The notes beneath the pieces are model-generated. The model was not told the DNA's origin and did not search any database. It was given only the letters and a program-made list of their open reading frames with translations. Positions 44,120-54,705 of a stretch of 64,000 nucleotides of DNA are shown here, piece after piece. The DNA is from Adiantum capillus-veneris (lineage: Eukaryota; Streptophyta; Polypodiopsida; Polypodiales; Pteridaceae): positions 125,883,518-125,947,517 of the forward strand of contig CM043968.1 of NCBI GenBank assembly GCA_014529385.2, in the 5' to 3' direction. A program made the position numbers and the translations under genes. The first letter of the stretch is position 1, and every line of letters starts with the position of its first letter.

Positions 44120-45215
44120 GTGAAATCACAGTCCACAGAACAACATGACCCCACAAACTTACACCCTGCACCTGAACATTTCAAATCCTATACCACGGAG
44201 GAACGTAAGGTTATGTATACGAAGGCTCAAAGAAAACCTATCGATGGGAGCAATGGAGTCTATGATGGTCTGGAGATACTTAAGGAAATAGAGTTAGCAG
44301 ACCCAGGAGAAGAGTCTAAACCTGTTTTCATTGCCCAAGTTCTGACAAATACTGAGGAGTGTGTACTTAAAGAACTTCTCAAGGAATTCACGGATATATT
44401 TGCTTGGACATATCATGATATGAAAGGTGTTCCACCTTGCGTGGTGCAACACACAATCCCCATGAATAGCATGTCTAAACTAGTTCAGCAACGACCCTAC
44501 CCAATGAATCCTAAATATGCAAAAATCGTTCAAGAAGAGATTGAAAAGCTTGTGGATGTGGATTCATATACCCTATTGAGCACTCAAAATGGGTGTCTCC
44601 AATAGTGATTGTGCCAAAAAAGAATGGGAAACTCAGAGTGTGCATGGATCTCAAAAGGTCAATGCCGCCACTAGGAGGGACCATTACCCCTTGCCATATT
44701 CAGAACATGTGCTTGAAAGAGTTGCAGGGAAGGAAGCTTATAGCTTTTTAGATGGGTACTCTGGCTACAATCAAATCACAATTGTGTTGGAGGACCAATC
44801 TAAAATAGCCTTTATAACCAAATTTGGAGTGTTCGCATTTCGTGTTATGGCTTTTGGCTTAACCAATGCCCCTGCTACCTTTCAAAGATTAATAAACACT
44901 GCTTTTAGAGAATATATGAGGGGGTTTTGTGAAGCCTTCTTAGATGACCTTTGTGTTTATTCCTCTTGGAAAGAACATCTATCATGCTTACGAAAAGTCT
45001 TTGAGAAGTATAGATTGTATTGCATCTCCTTAAACCGTTTCAAATGCCAATTTTGGGTTAAACATGGAGTCATTTTAGGGCATATAGTGTCGAAAAATGG
45101 GATTTCCTCAGATGAGAGCAAAATTAAAGCCATTGCTGAATTGCCACCACCTACAAACTATAAAGGAGTTCAAAGGTTCATAGGCCATGTTGGTTATTAC
45201 CAACGGTTCTTTTAA
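44120..45215 (+). pseudogene. Element B reverse transcriptase
   Basis: EFTDIFAWTYHDMKGVPPCV, RPYPMNPKYAKIVQEEIEK; frameshift at about 44560; then NAATRRDHYPLP, SFLDGYSGYNQI, FRVMAFGLTNAPATFQRLIN, catalytic AFLDDLCVYS (about 44940) and FIGHVGYYQRF. The FLDDLCV box pairs with YMDDLCV of element A, supporting a common lineage. Confidence 0.85.
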
Positions 45216-45352
45216 ACTTTGTCGAGATAGCTCATCCTTTGTACAAACTTATTATTGAGTTCCAATGGACTACGGATTGTGACCATGCTTATGAGTGATT
45301 GAAAAAGACCTTGACTAGCACTCCTATTCTATAAGTGCCCAATTGAAATGTA

Positions 45353-45730
45353 ATTTTCCACGTGCATATTGATGCATCGAACTTTGCTATTGGGTGTGTT
45401 CTAGCTCAACCAGGAGAACATCATTAGCTTTACCCCATTAGCTTTGCAAGTCGTCAGTTGAATGATGCCGAGAGAAACTACACCACTACAGAGCGAGAAG
45501 GTTTAGGTATGATTTACGCAGTGAAGAAATTTCGCTACTACCTTCTGACCAACAAGTTTGTGTTCTTTGTTGATCATCAAGCCTTGTTGTATCTAGTAAA
45601 TAAACCTTGTTCCACGGGAAGAATTACACAATGGTTGTTAATTCTCCTTGAGTTTGATTTTACCGTTGTTGTGAGACCTGGTAAAAGACATGTCATGAAG
45701 GATCATTTGTCTCGCATAACCCAATGGTGA
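45353..45730 (+). pseudogene. Element B RNase H
   Basis: VHIDASNFAIGCVLAQPGE, a TAG stop, then SFASRQLNDAERNYTTTERE, FVFFVDHQALLYLVNKPCST and VMKDHLSRI, ending in TGA at 45728-45730. Nearly the same blocks occur in element A. 45216-45352 holds a frameshifted RT/RNase H connection. Confidence 0.8.
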
Positions 45731-45812
45731 AGCCCCTACTGGAGTCGATGATGAGTCGCCCGATACTTCTCTTTTCCTAGTCGAAACCATACCTGAATGG
45801 AGTGAGAAGATT

Positions 45813-46694
45813 GTGAAATTTCTAGTTAATGGTTTTCCACCCAAAGAGATTCGTAAAGACATAGCTCGAAAACTGTTAAAAGAATGTGAACCTTACTCTC
45901 TCATTGCAGGAACTCTCTACATGCTAGGGAAGGATGATATTCTTAGACGTTGTGCCTGTGAGGATGAGTATTTATACATACTGCAAGAAGCCCACATGGG
46001 TATAGCCGGAGGACATTTCTCAGGGGAACTAACAGCTAGAAAGGTGTTGCAATCAGGCTATTGGTGGCCTACCTTATTCAAGGATGCATCACTTTTTGTC
46101 AAAGGATGTGATGAATGCCAACATTACAAGATCACACAACGAAAGGATAGGATGCCCTTACATCCTGTTAAAGTGACTCAACCATTTGAAAAATGGGGTT
46201 TGGACTTTGTAGGCCCAATTAGTTCGGCAGCTCGTAGCACTCAATCTCAATATATTATCGTTGCCACTGACTATGTGACAAAGTGGGCGGAAGCCAGGGT
46301 GATAAGTACGGCCGATGCGAGGTCAACTGCTAAGTTTATCTTTGAGAACATTATTACAAGATTTGGTTGTCCCTTTCAGATTGTGACTGACAATGGTACT
46401 CATTTTATAAATGTAGTAATAAAATAACTCACTACCAACTTTATGATAGCTCACCATAAGTCCACATCTTATTATCCACAAGAAAATGGCCAAGTTGAGA
46501 GCACCAACAAGATCTTAATCTCTATCTTAACCAAAACGGTGGAAGCTCATCGCACAGATTGGGATTTAAAGCTTACATCACCTCTATGGGCTTATTGTAC
46601 TGCGTACAAAGTTGCCATTAACTGCACACCATTTAAGATGGTGTATGGACAAGAAGCGGTTATGCCATGGGAGTTTGTCATTCCTAATCTTTGA
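45813..46694 (+). pseudogene. Element B integrase
   Basis: A single zinc-binding module HMGIAGGHFSGE...FVKGCDECQHYK (about 45990-46130), then the core WGLDFVGPI, IVATDYVTKW, VTDNGTHFIN and YYPQENGQVEST, carrying D, D and E. A TAA at 46425-46427 interrupts VIK/LTTNF and a TGA follows VIPNL at 46692-46694. Both fit C-to-T change of CAA or CGA. Confidence 0.85.
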
Positions 46695-46754
46695 GTAGCT
46701 TCTCAAGAAGGTTGGGATGGTAACCCCTTAGTTGAGCGATCATATATATCCTTA

Positions 46755-47740
46755 AAGACTAGATGAAGAGAGGCAATTAGCTGTGCAAAATGCACTTGTG
46801 GAGAAAGATAGGAGGGAGAAATGGTTTGACAATCATCTAAAGAACAAATATATCAATGTTGGTGATAAAGTCCTTATGTATGGAGTGCGTAACGAAAGGA
46901 AAAAGTTGAAATATGCGGGAAAAGGACCATATAGAGTATGTGAGATCACCCCACAAGGAACCATTCATGTGGAAACTCTTGGGAGCAAATTTAAAAGATA
47001 CTATGATCCTTTAAGCCAAGAGGAGCTACGTGTCATCCATACAAAAAAGGCATCCAAGGCACAAACAGAGTTGAAGAAGATACAAGATCAAGCTGAGGCT
47101 AAGGAGCAACAACAATGCATAAGACAAAAACGAGAGGCTAACCTTGGAGTCACACATGCATTCCATGTTGAAACCGACGAGGATTGGTTGGACTCTGACA
47201 CACCTCTACAATATCCTATTGAGTTAAACAGCACCTATGGAAAAGTGCTATATAACGCCTTATTGGACACAGGTGCTAAATATAATCTGCTATCATATGG
47301 GGTGTGGTGTCAGTTAGGGAAGCCACCTCTATCTGAGAGTATTATCCAAGTCAAGGGTGTCAACAAGAAAAAAAACGTCGGTTTTTGGAATCTGGCACAC
47401 TTCTATCAGTTATGACAATGGGGATGTAGCTCAAGACTTTTTGTTCATGCCTATTGAAACTATGGAGGGTAATATAAACCTAGGATGCACGTGGATGATA
47501 GCGACCAAATGTACTATTGATTGGGAGACAGGGGGTGTCACAACACAAAAACCAACTCTTAGCCTTGCCACTCAAGCCATAGTCCCTGAGATATTGCCTT
47601 TTAAGGAAATAAAACCCAAAACATTGCATGTCCAAGAGGTTGAACCATATGTCCCCATAGCCCAACTCTCTAGAGCTTCAACTGATGTAGTTGAAATAAA
47701 GCTTGAGACACACAATACCCATCCCAATATAACAAAGTAA
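46755..47740 (+). pseudogene. Element B integrase C-terminus plus second retropepsin-like domain
   Basis: LDEERQLAVQNALVEKDRRE and GPYRVCEITPQGTIHVETLG are integrase C-terminal sequence. After a Lys/Gln coiled stretch, ETDEDWLD introduces the second domain: YNALLDTGAKYNLLSYGVW (intact DTG at about 47266), then after a frameshift near 47380, DFLFMPIETMEGNINLGCTW and MIATKCTIDWETG. This aligns with HPLLLGQPWQKLYNAMINW in element A and MILGIPWMRTYKAIPDWDT in element C. It is the only one of the three with an intact catalytic triad. Confidence 0.7.
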
Positions 47741-48384
47741 ACATACAAGTGGGTCCCTAAAGCTTCTTTACGACCATAGCCAGTGCTAAAAGACAGGAGC
47801 CTGGTAAGAGACGTCCCATTCGCCCCAAGAAATGTAAAGAAACGTTGCGCTGAATTCCTAAAAAACTATTGGAAGCCCAAGGCTACTATAAAGGAAATGA
47901 TCAAATCTTGGTGCCAAAATGTAAATTGTTCTCTTACTTGTCACCGAGCCCATGTGAGCTCAATCCTATGGCTCCAAAAGAAATTGAAGATCGCGGAAAG
48001 GAAAAAATCATGGAATGCTACACACCTGCTCCAGAGCTAGTTTGGGTACCGAAGAAAGAACGATTTGTTCCACCTAGCTCAGGAACATCGAAATCAAATG
48101 AAGCTTCTTGCTCTTTGTGTAGTTCCTATACGGAAATAGAAGCTTCAACACAACCTCAACCTACCATTGTACATATCCATACAATCAAAAAAGAGTTTTC
48201 ACCTCCCGTTGTAAGTTCACCACCTACAACAATCTTGCAAATAAAATCATGGGAGAGTACCTTACCACCCTTGCAACTAGATGAAACGCATAGGGTGGTT
48301 GAAAACTATTGGTTAAAGCCTTCACCCATAACAACTTGGAACAATTGGTTTCAAAAGGTGACGACATCGTTCCAAAAGGTATGA
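47741..48384 (+). pseudogene. Element B pol tail
   Basis: After a TAA, TYKWVPKASLRP continues, and from 47869 the frame reads to a TGA at 48382: PAPELVWVPKKERFVPPSSG, STLPPLQLDETHRVVENYWL and KPSPITTWNNWFQKVTTSFQ. Element D has an almost identical tail (63967-63593). Ser/Pro/Thr-rich; function unknown. Confidence 0.65.
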
Positions 48385-48391
48385 TCTACCC

Positions 48392-48404
48392 AAGGAAGGG
48401 GGGA
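48392..48404 (+). promoter_or_regulatory. Extra polypurine tract after pol in element B
   Basis: AAGGAAGGGGGGA begins 8 bases after the pol-tail stop and is conserved in element D (63571-63589, minus). It is 2 kb upstream of the priming tract at the 3' LTR. It could be a second plus-strand primer or the relic of an inserted sequence. Confidence 0.55.
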
Positions 48405-48484
48405 GTGTTTGCTGACATCCATCATTCACTTGCTTCCCTCTCAACCTTCCTCCTTGACCTCTTAATCTCCAATCTTAGGGAATT

Positions 48485-48495
48485 TATATATAAAG
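48485..48495 (+). promoter_or_regulatory. TATA-like box upstream of ORF X
   Basis: TATATATAAAG, 137 bp before the ORF X ATG, conserved in position in element D (63483-63493). Suggests a separate internal promoter for ORF X. There is no transcript evidence. Confidence 0.45.
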
Positions 48496-48631
48496 CCTTA
48501 TACTCAAAAAAACAAGATAAAAAAGTAAAAGAGCAAGAGCCATAACACAAAATCATAAAAACACATTATGCACAAGAACACGACCCTTGTAATATTTGCA
48601 CTCTAACCATCATCTATTTGCGTGTACAGAT

Positions 48632-49054
48632 ATGGCTAGTACGCTAGAGTCATCCACTCCTGCCTTGGGTGAGAGGTACCCTCGTTACTTTTCACAAATG
48701 TTTCACATGGTCTTTCCGGTGCTTGCCTGTAAATGGGATTTGGTAGGTTCGCTAGCATGTGAGAGGAATTTTGAGGAGTTAGAATGGCTGATACGTCTCT
48801 TGACCACGACTGATCCATACTTAGTAGAGAGTATATCTCCCATTGCACAAGCCTATCCTTTTGACCAAGATGACTATAGGCGTCTAGTGACCTTCTTAGT
48901 AAACATTGGTGCCTCTGATGATGAAGAAGATTTATATGATTATACGGATGGCACATATGGTCTCACGGATGATGACTTTGTTTTTCTCGACGACGAGGAT
49001 AGGGGTTTAGCCCTAGGGTTTCCCCCAAATCTCTACAATATCCTATTCCCTTGA
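48632..49054 (+). CDS. ORF X of element B: 140-aa acidic protein of unknown function
   Basis: Intact ATG-to-TGA frame downstream of pol. N-terminal half: RYPRYFSQMFHMVFPVLACK, WDLVGSLACERNFEELEWLI. C-terminal half acidic: ASDDEEDLYDYTDGTYGLTD and FLDDEDRGLALGFPP, ending NLYNILFP. No signal peptide or membrane segment. The minus-strand copy in element D (62890-63312) has exactly the same codon count and aligns without gaps, at about 60% identity by eye over the last 128 residues. It is not an obvious env, RNase H, or known plant retrotransposon accessory protein. Conservation of length and ends argues for a real gene. Confidence 0.75.
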   Translation: MASTLESSTPALGERYPRYFSQMFHMVFPVLACKWDLVGSLACERNFEELEWLIRLLTTTDPYLVESISPIAQAYPFDQDDYRRLVTFLVNIGASDDEEDLYDYTDGTYGLTDDDFVFLDDEDRGLALGFPPNLYNILFP

Positions 49055-50402
49055 CACTCTAGGGGGAGTGCAAATAATTAGGTTTTTTTTTATTGTGTTC
49101 AATAAGTGTTGGTACCTTTTCCCACTGATGTGCCTCCTAGAGGTATTCTTTGTGTTTCTTAGTGTGTACAGGAACCTGCTGCTGTTGTTAGGATTTGGAC
49201 TTCATGGGATCTTTCTCTCATTCACACTTCAAATCAAGCGTGACCATCAACACAAACAGGTGTTTCTTGTCCATTAGCATTGCCCCTTATCTTTTTGCAT
49301 CCATGTTTGTCTGCTTTAATTGTGATTGATAGCATAATACCCCGCACATTTTCTTAGTATCAAACATTAAATTCAATGTAATTTTTTGTCATAATCACTT
49401 GTCTAGGTTTAAAAATCAAGCACTTCGACTAAGCTAGTTTGACCGAGTTAGGCGTTAGAGATCTTCTCTTAATACCATGGGGAATGCCTTCCTAATAATC
49501 AATGGCTACTTAGGTTGTTAATCCGATTTATGCAGCATTGTGTAAAATGTACTAGGGCTTTCTAGTGGGCTTAGTCCCTATTGACCTTTAGCTTAAGTAT
49601 TATAAAGGGAGTTTACTAGTGTGATGATCCTGAGGAGGGTGGTAACACTGTTATATGACCTTCCAAAGTTACAACATTAAAATGTTGAAAATGAACAAAC
49701 AAAAAATCAAAGTGCCACAATGTAAAATCTTAAGCTGGAAGAGAAACCTCAACTTGGTTTGGTACTCCACTCACATGTATCGCCTATGGTACTAGATCCC
49801 TAGAGGTTCCCAGTGTGGGCACTTTTCTTGAAAAGCAAAAAACGCAAGGCATACAAAATAAGCACACACATCAAAATTTAATCACCGTGAAAAGACTTTG
49901 GGGGGTCATAGAAAAGATAATCAGTCAGGCGATAATTTCATGAGAAATTCCTTTTATCGTAGTTTAACTACAAGGTCTTCTAAGTATAGCCTCTAGTCAA
50001 TGCTCGGACATGAAATACTTGGCTCTAGCGATTAAACAACTTAATTGACCATAGAAAATTGAGAAGCTTGCCCATGGTATTAATAGTCAATCTTTAGTGC
50101 CTTTCGACCGTTAAATTAGCGACCCTAGACTTGTTTAATTTTTTACCTTTACAACTGTTTATGTGTTTGATTATATTGCAATTTAATTTTTATTGCTGAC
50201 AAATGGTTTAGAATTCTAGTACCAATCAATTTGTCTGCCTAAAACTGCATATTCTTTTTAATTGTATATGAGAATGCATTACTGTGCCAATGTTGTTTGA
50301 TTTTGTAGTGAGTGAAGAAGGCTAAGGACATTCATCTCAAATGCTCTTCCACCTCAACGAATGAGCTTCAACTCAATAGCTTTTGAGGACAAAATCTACA
50401 TC
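49055..50402 (+). other. Element B 3' non-coding region
   Basis: About 1.35 kb without credible coding sequence. It is matched in reverse by 61667-62889 of element D, for example around CCCTAGAGGTTCCCAGTGTG (49799) and its counterpart at about 62228. Confidence 0.7.
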
Positions 50403-50414
50403 AGGAAGGGGGCA
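50403..50414 (+). promoter_or_regulatory. Element B polypurine tract
   Basis: AGGAAGGGGGCA directly before the 3' LTR; the same tract in element D is at 61653-61666 (minus). Confidence 0.85.
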
Positions 50415-50608
50415 TATTAACCCTCACGCACATTCCTATCACCTACAATGGGTGCTGTATTATTTAATTGGTAGAGTTAGGTATCGGGCTTGTCGGTCCA
50501 ATAGGAAAAGGGTAAGAGTGATCGTCGATGAGAGGTGCACTCTAACTGGAACATTCAAGGGATTAGTTGGCTAAGCATGGGCACCCAAGTGTGAATGCGG
50601 CGAGCTCA

Positions 50609-50616
50609 TATAAAAG
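50609..50616 (+). promoter_or_regulatory. Element B LTR TATA box
   Basis: TATAAAAG in the LTR, about 90 bp before the (GT)n run. Confidence 0.55.
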
Positions 50617-50704
50617 TCAACTAAACCTAAAATTCACTTATTCTCTCATTTGTGTAATTGAAGAGTGCTCTTGCTCCATCTCCATCTTCTTCTTCTTCAT
50701 CTCC

Positions 50705-50705
<1 letters not shown>

Positions 50706-50770
<65 letters not shown>
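50706..50770. repeat. (GT)n microsatellite in the element B LTR
   Basis: About 32 GT units. The equivalent region of the reversed LTR at 61.3 kb has a shorter CA/CT mix. Overlapping Thr/His or Cys/Val repeat ORFs are artefacts. Confidence 0.95.
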
Positions 50771-50773
<3 letters not shown>

Positions 50774-51022
50774 CGTGAGAGAGAGAGAGAGAGTGTGTGT
50801 GTGATCGAGCATTGTGACGATGGCACAACGGCGACGAAGCGGTTGAGCGCGGCGCAATGGCGGCTCCCTCTTCTTCGCGACGAGGAATCCTCCACGACAA
50901 CGAGCGTAGAGTGGTGAGTGACACACCATCGTTATCTTTGAGCTTACTAGTTTAGGCTAGTTGCGTGCTTGGAGCCATTTGTGGCTCGCACACAGTGTAT
51001 TGGCAAGTTCCTTGCATTGACA

Positions 51023-53941
51023 CGTGCGATAGACGTGCACAGTAGGTGATCCTAGTCTTGTAGCCATGTTGCCATGAGAAACATAACACATGAGTCCAAT
51101 CACAATAGCAGTTCCCAAATGCACAAACGATCTTTTCCAAGAAGTTAGACTGTATAGGGTCTCTACCCTTACACATCTGCCATAAACTATCCAAATCATT
51201 TCATGATCCACTCCCACAAACGATAAACCATAATCCAATCACATCACACGGGTGAGCACTCCAACCAACTTGGGTGAGGCACGGCCAATCCTGCATAACC
51301 ACTTTAGAATATAACATGGCTGCAAAAAGTTCGACAGTAAAACCAAATCAAAAAAAAAAAAAAACATGAGCCACACCAGCTTATACCATACAATATCAAC
51401 CATAACCCATAAGGGAATCTCAGCCCTTGACCATGAATCATAATCACACTGAACCAACTCCCACACTTGGAGTTTGACACATCTCTCGCAATCAATTGGA
51501 GTCCACACATATGTGACCCTTAAGATGCGATTCTTTCATGCATAAAAAGAGTCCGACCAACAACTAATCATGATATAAAAATCAAATTTTGACCACATCC
51601 GACCTTGCAAAGTTGATGCATCACATATGCACTTCACCTCCCTAACACATAGAGATAGCTTTGACCTAGGAAGGTGGAAAGCAATCACAACCATGCATAT
51701 GAGTCATCCACATCAATCCATGAGTTCCCATACATCACATGATAACATTCCACCACCATAAACATGATGCAAAACAACTCCGACCTTTAGGTCAACCATA
51801 AACCATAGCTTCACAAATATGAAAAAAACAAATTTTTGGCATTTTCGGGAGTGCAAAACATGCAATTGAAAATATTTGGCCTCAAACCTATGCATCAAGA
51901 TCAGATCTATAATATAGACTATCACTCTATCACATCACTTCACCCATATGGTACTCACATAAAAAACGGAAACCGCAAAAGAAAGCCACTTTATTCGTAA
52001 TTGAATCAACTCACAAAAACAAACCATAAAACATATAGAAACAGCTTGATTAACTCACGATGTCATATGGTACCCCCTTGGTAGCAACCCTACCCGTGTA
52101 GGTAAAACCGTTTATAGAGCGATTAATAACTCACATTTCCGAAGTGATAATGGAGAACTAAATTCATTTATCATCAAGTTTCATCAAGATTTTCAACTGG
52201 TTAAGTGGGTTTTCCCATCCGGTGAATCTATATAGTGGTTCTCCAAGGAGTCTGGAGTCAAACAATTTGGTGGTGCATGGGCAGCAAACTGTTTTTTGAC
52301 CATATCTCTTATCTCGTGTGTGTTTTTCACATGACACCAAAGATAGAAAATGTTCTAAATGATGTGTTTTATCTCTAGTGTAAAGGGTTTGCTCTGATTC
52401 ATAGCGGTTTTGTGATTTATGACCAAAATAGAGTTGCTATCGTCTCTATGATGTGAAACAAAAAGCGCTTTTTATGCACGCACGTGACCATAAACGCATT
52501 ATGTGGATAAATTAATGTGTTAATAATCATGGGGCAACTTTGTACGTACTGGGTTGATCCATACATCCACTCGTATGCGAAAAAACAATCACCAAGAGGG
52601 TGACTACTCAGAAAAACGACATAGAGAGAGAGATAATGGCTATGGAGTTTAGATCTTCTCACCGTGCTTTAGAATCGATTAGGGGCTGTTGAATGCTTCT
52701 TGCTTTGCCACAAGAGAGTGGTGATGAGAGCTACATATAGAGCTTCCGGAGAGCGCGTACACCGCAAAACGAGAGAGAAGATAATAAGCAAGTAGAGAGA
52801 GAGTGTCCTTATTCTTCTTCTTCTTCTTCTCAAGAGAAGAACTTATGGAGATGGTGATGAAGATCTTGCACCACTCCGTATAATAGATATGTATAGCCTT
52901 GCGGTAGTAGACACAACAGACGGCACTAAAAACTGAGCACTAACCGGCAAGTCATAGGCAAGTTGTAGTAGGTTGGAGTGTGTCCCAAGCAGAAACATGG
53001 TCTACCTCTTAGCCTGGAATAGCCCCTAGCTTTTAGGAAAAAGCTAGGGTCTTTCCTAAAAACAAGCCTTTGCTTTTGCCGGTCAACTCTCCCACTTACC
53101 AGTCAATTTTTACAATAAAATTGACCATCCAAACAATATCTCGCCAACTAATGAAACCGTAGCTAGACTATGCCACACCGTAATATCCTGACATAATTAT
53201 GACTTTCCTGTATTGCCCCGGCGTATTTACGATACCGCTTTTTATAAAAATATTTCTTGTAAAAATCTCATCTAGTTCCGTTTTTGCTCCGGGTGATCAT
53301 TTTTAAATCCGATAGAGATTAAAATTAATATTTTTATTTTTAGGTCATCATGAAAAGCACATTGCTTTTCAAAAACACCAGAAAAAGCACAAAAAGCTAA
53401 AAATAGCGTAAAAAGCGTAGAAAATTTTCTAAAATTGAACCATGGCTTTTCACTAAAAAGCACTAAAAATCATTAAAAAGAACCATAGCTTTCCCGGAAC
53501 ACGTAGATTAAGGACCCGACTTTGCTTTTTGCAAAAAAGCATCTAAAAGCATAAAAATAGCGGATTTTTCCAAAACTGAACCAAACATCCGTCTAACCTA
53601 GTGGAACATGGAAACAACCTTGCTTTTTACTTTAGAATCTTCCAATACTGTCAATCAAGCATCTTAGGTCAAAATTTGGCAAAATGGATATTGAAAGCTA
53701 TCTTTCTTATTTTTAGAAGAGACCCAAAAATTGGGGAGCTTACATGCACATTGCAGCACTTAACAAAACTAACAAACCCTGCTAAAACCTGCACATTACA
53801 ACCACTTAACAAATCCAACACAACTCAGCAAAAACAAAAAACAGATGAAAGAAAGGCGTCCAGAGGTAGCACTTAGTGCTCCTCAAGCTTAATGCAAGGC
53901 AGTCCCCATAGCAGCACCAAAAATGTGCACTTTGTCGCACA
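51023..53941. other. Unassigned AT-rich DNA
   Basis: No gene recognised. It contains recurring phrases such as CAACCATAAACCATAGCTTC and CATAAACGATAA-like words, a TTC repeat (about 52808-52830) and loosely repeated AAAAAGCACTAAAAA words (53380-53560). The style resembles retroelement leader or LTR sequence, but nothing pairs with it in the window. Confidence 0.4.
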
Positions 53942-54128
53942 TGTCGGAGGCTGAGAACTTGCCCAAACACCATGTGCGAGCCACGAATGGCTGCAAGCGC
54001 ACAAATAGAAGATCCTAGCAAGCTCAAAGGGGCATGGGTGTGTCACTCACAACTCAATGCTTTCATCGTGAAGGATCCTATGCCAGGAAGAAGTAGGAGC
54101 CATCGCTGCCCCCACCACTGCAATGCTC

Positions 54129-54209
<81 letters not shown>

Positions 54210-54500
54210 CACACACACACACATATATATATATAGACGTGAGCACACAAAGAAGGAGAAGATATAGGTAGAGCAAGAGCATTTCTTAGCTTGCACCTCC
54301 AAGAATGAGGATTTTATGTCAAAATAGACCTTTTATAGGAGTTTGACCCATTTAGACATGGACACCCACAGTGGCCGATCATTGTAAAAAATACTGTAAA
54401 ATAAGATAAGTGGTGCACCTCTCATTGGCGATCACCTACACACCTATTGGACCGACAAGCCCGGTCCCTGACTCAAACAATGTGATATCCATGGATGTTA
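53942..54500 (-). repeat. Decayed minus-strand LTR of the element B family
   Basis: Collinear with 61077-61652: TGTCGGAGGCTGAGAACTTG at the start, GGGTGTGTCACTCAC, GGAAGAAGTAGGAG, the microsatellite, CACCTCTCATTGGCGATCAC and TATTGGACCGACAAGCCCGG in the same order, ending about GGATGTTAAC. No coding sequence or polypurine tract flanks it, so it may be a solo LTR. The exact right end is uncertain. Confidence 0.7.
54131..54206. repeat. (TC)n microsatellite
   Basis: About 38 TC units inside the decayed LTR, followed by (CA)n and (TA)n. Confidence 0.95.
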
Positions 54501-54507
54501 ACTGGGC

Positions 54508-54705
54508 CAACGTCCATTTTCGAAGGTCAGCACCAATCGATGGGGAGCGTTGGGCACCATGCCTCCTATTCGCTTGGTGTTGACTCCATTATCGCTTGTA
54601 ATGACTTTAACACCAAGGTCATCACCAAGCGATGGGAGCATTGGGCAGTCACCAAGCCTCCTATTTGCCCGATGTTGACTTCATTGTATGACTTGTAATT
54701 ACATC
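54508..54705. repeat. Two-copy tandem duplication, about 95-100 bp
   Basis: Both halves share CACCAA(T/G)CGATGGG, GCCTCCTATT, GTTGACT(C/T)CATT and ACTTGTAAT-type words in order. Confidence 0.7.

Larger units (their letters stand above)
40690..51022 (+). mobile_element. Element B: 5'-truncated Ty3/gypsy element with ORF X and 3' LTR
   Basis: Starts inside gag (homology begins about 40690 at GWDWYRAL), so the 5' LTR, primer site and Gag N-terminus are missing. Order: gag (zinc knuckles), protease 1, RT, RNase H, integrase, protease-like domain 2, tail, extra polypurine tract, TATA-like box, ORF X, 3' non-coding region, polypurine tract, LTR (50415-51022). It is related to element A in RT and integrase but differs in LTR and has a single H2C2 module. 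All large genes carry stops or frameshifts; ORF X is intact. Confidence 0.8.
50415..51022 (+). repeat. Element B 3' LTR
   Basis: Starts TATTAACCCTC (TG decayed to TA) and ends GCATTGACA, 608 bp. Boundaries follow from alignment to the reversed LTR at 61077-61652, which starts TGTTAACCCTC and ends TGTGACA. It holds a TATA box (50609) and a (GT)n run (50706-50770). No target duplication can be checked because the 5' end is missing. Confidence 0.85.

Noticed and set aside
50383-51238. Several ORFs on both strands in the element B LTR and just beyond
   Set aside because: They overlap the LTR, its (GT)n run or non-coding flank and show no domain; the LTR alignment explains the sequence.
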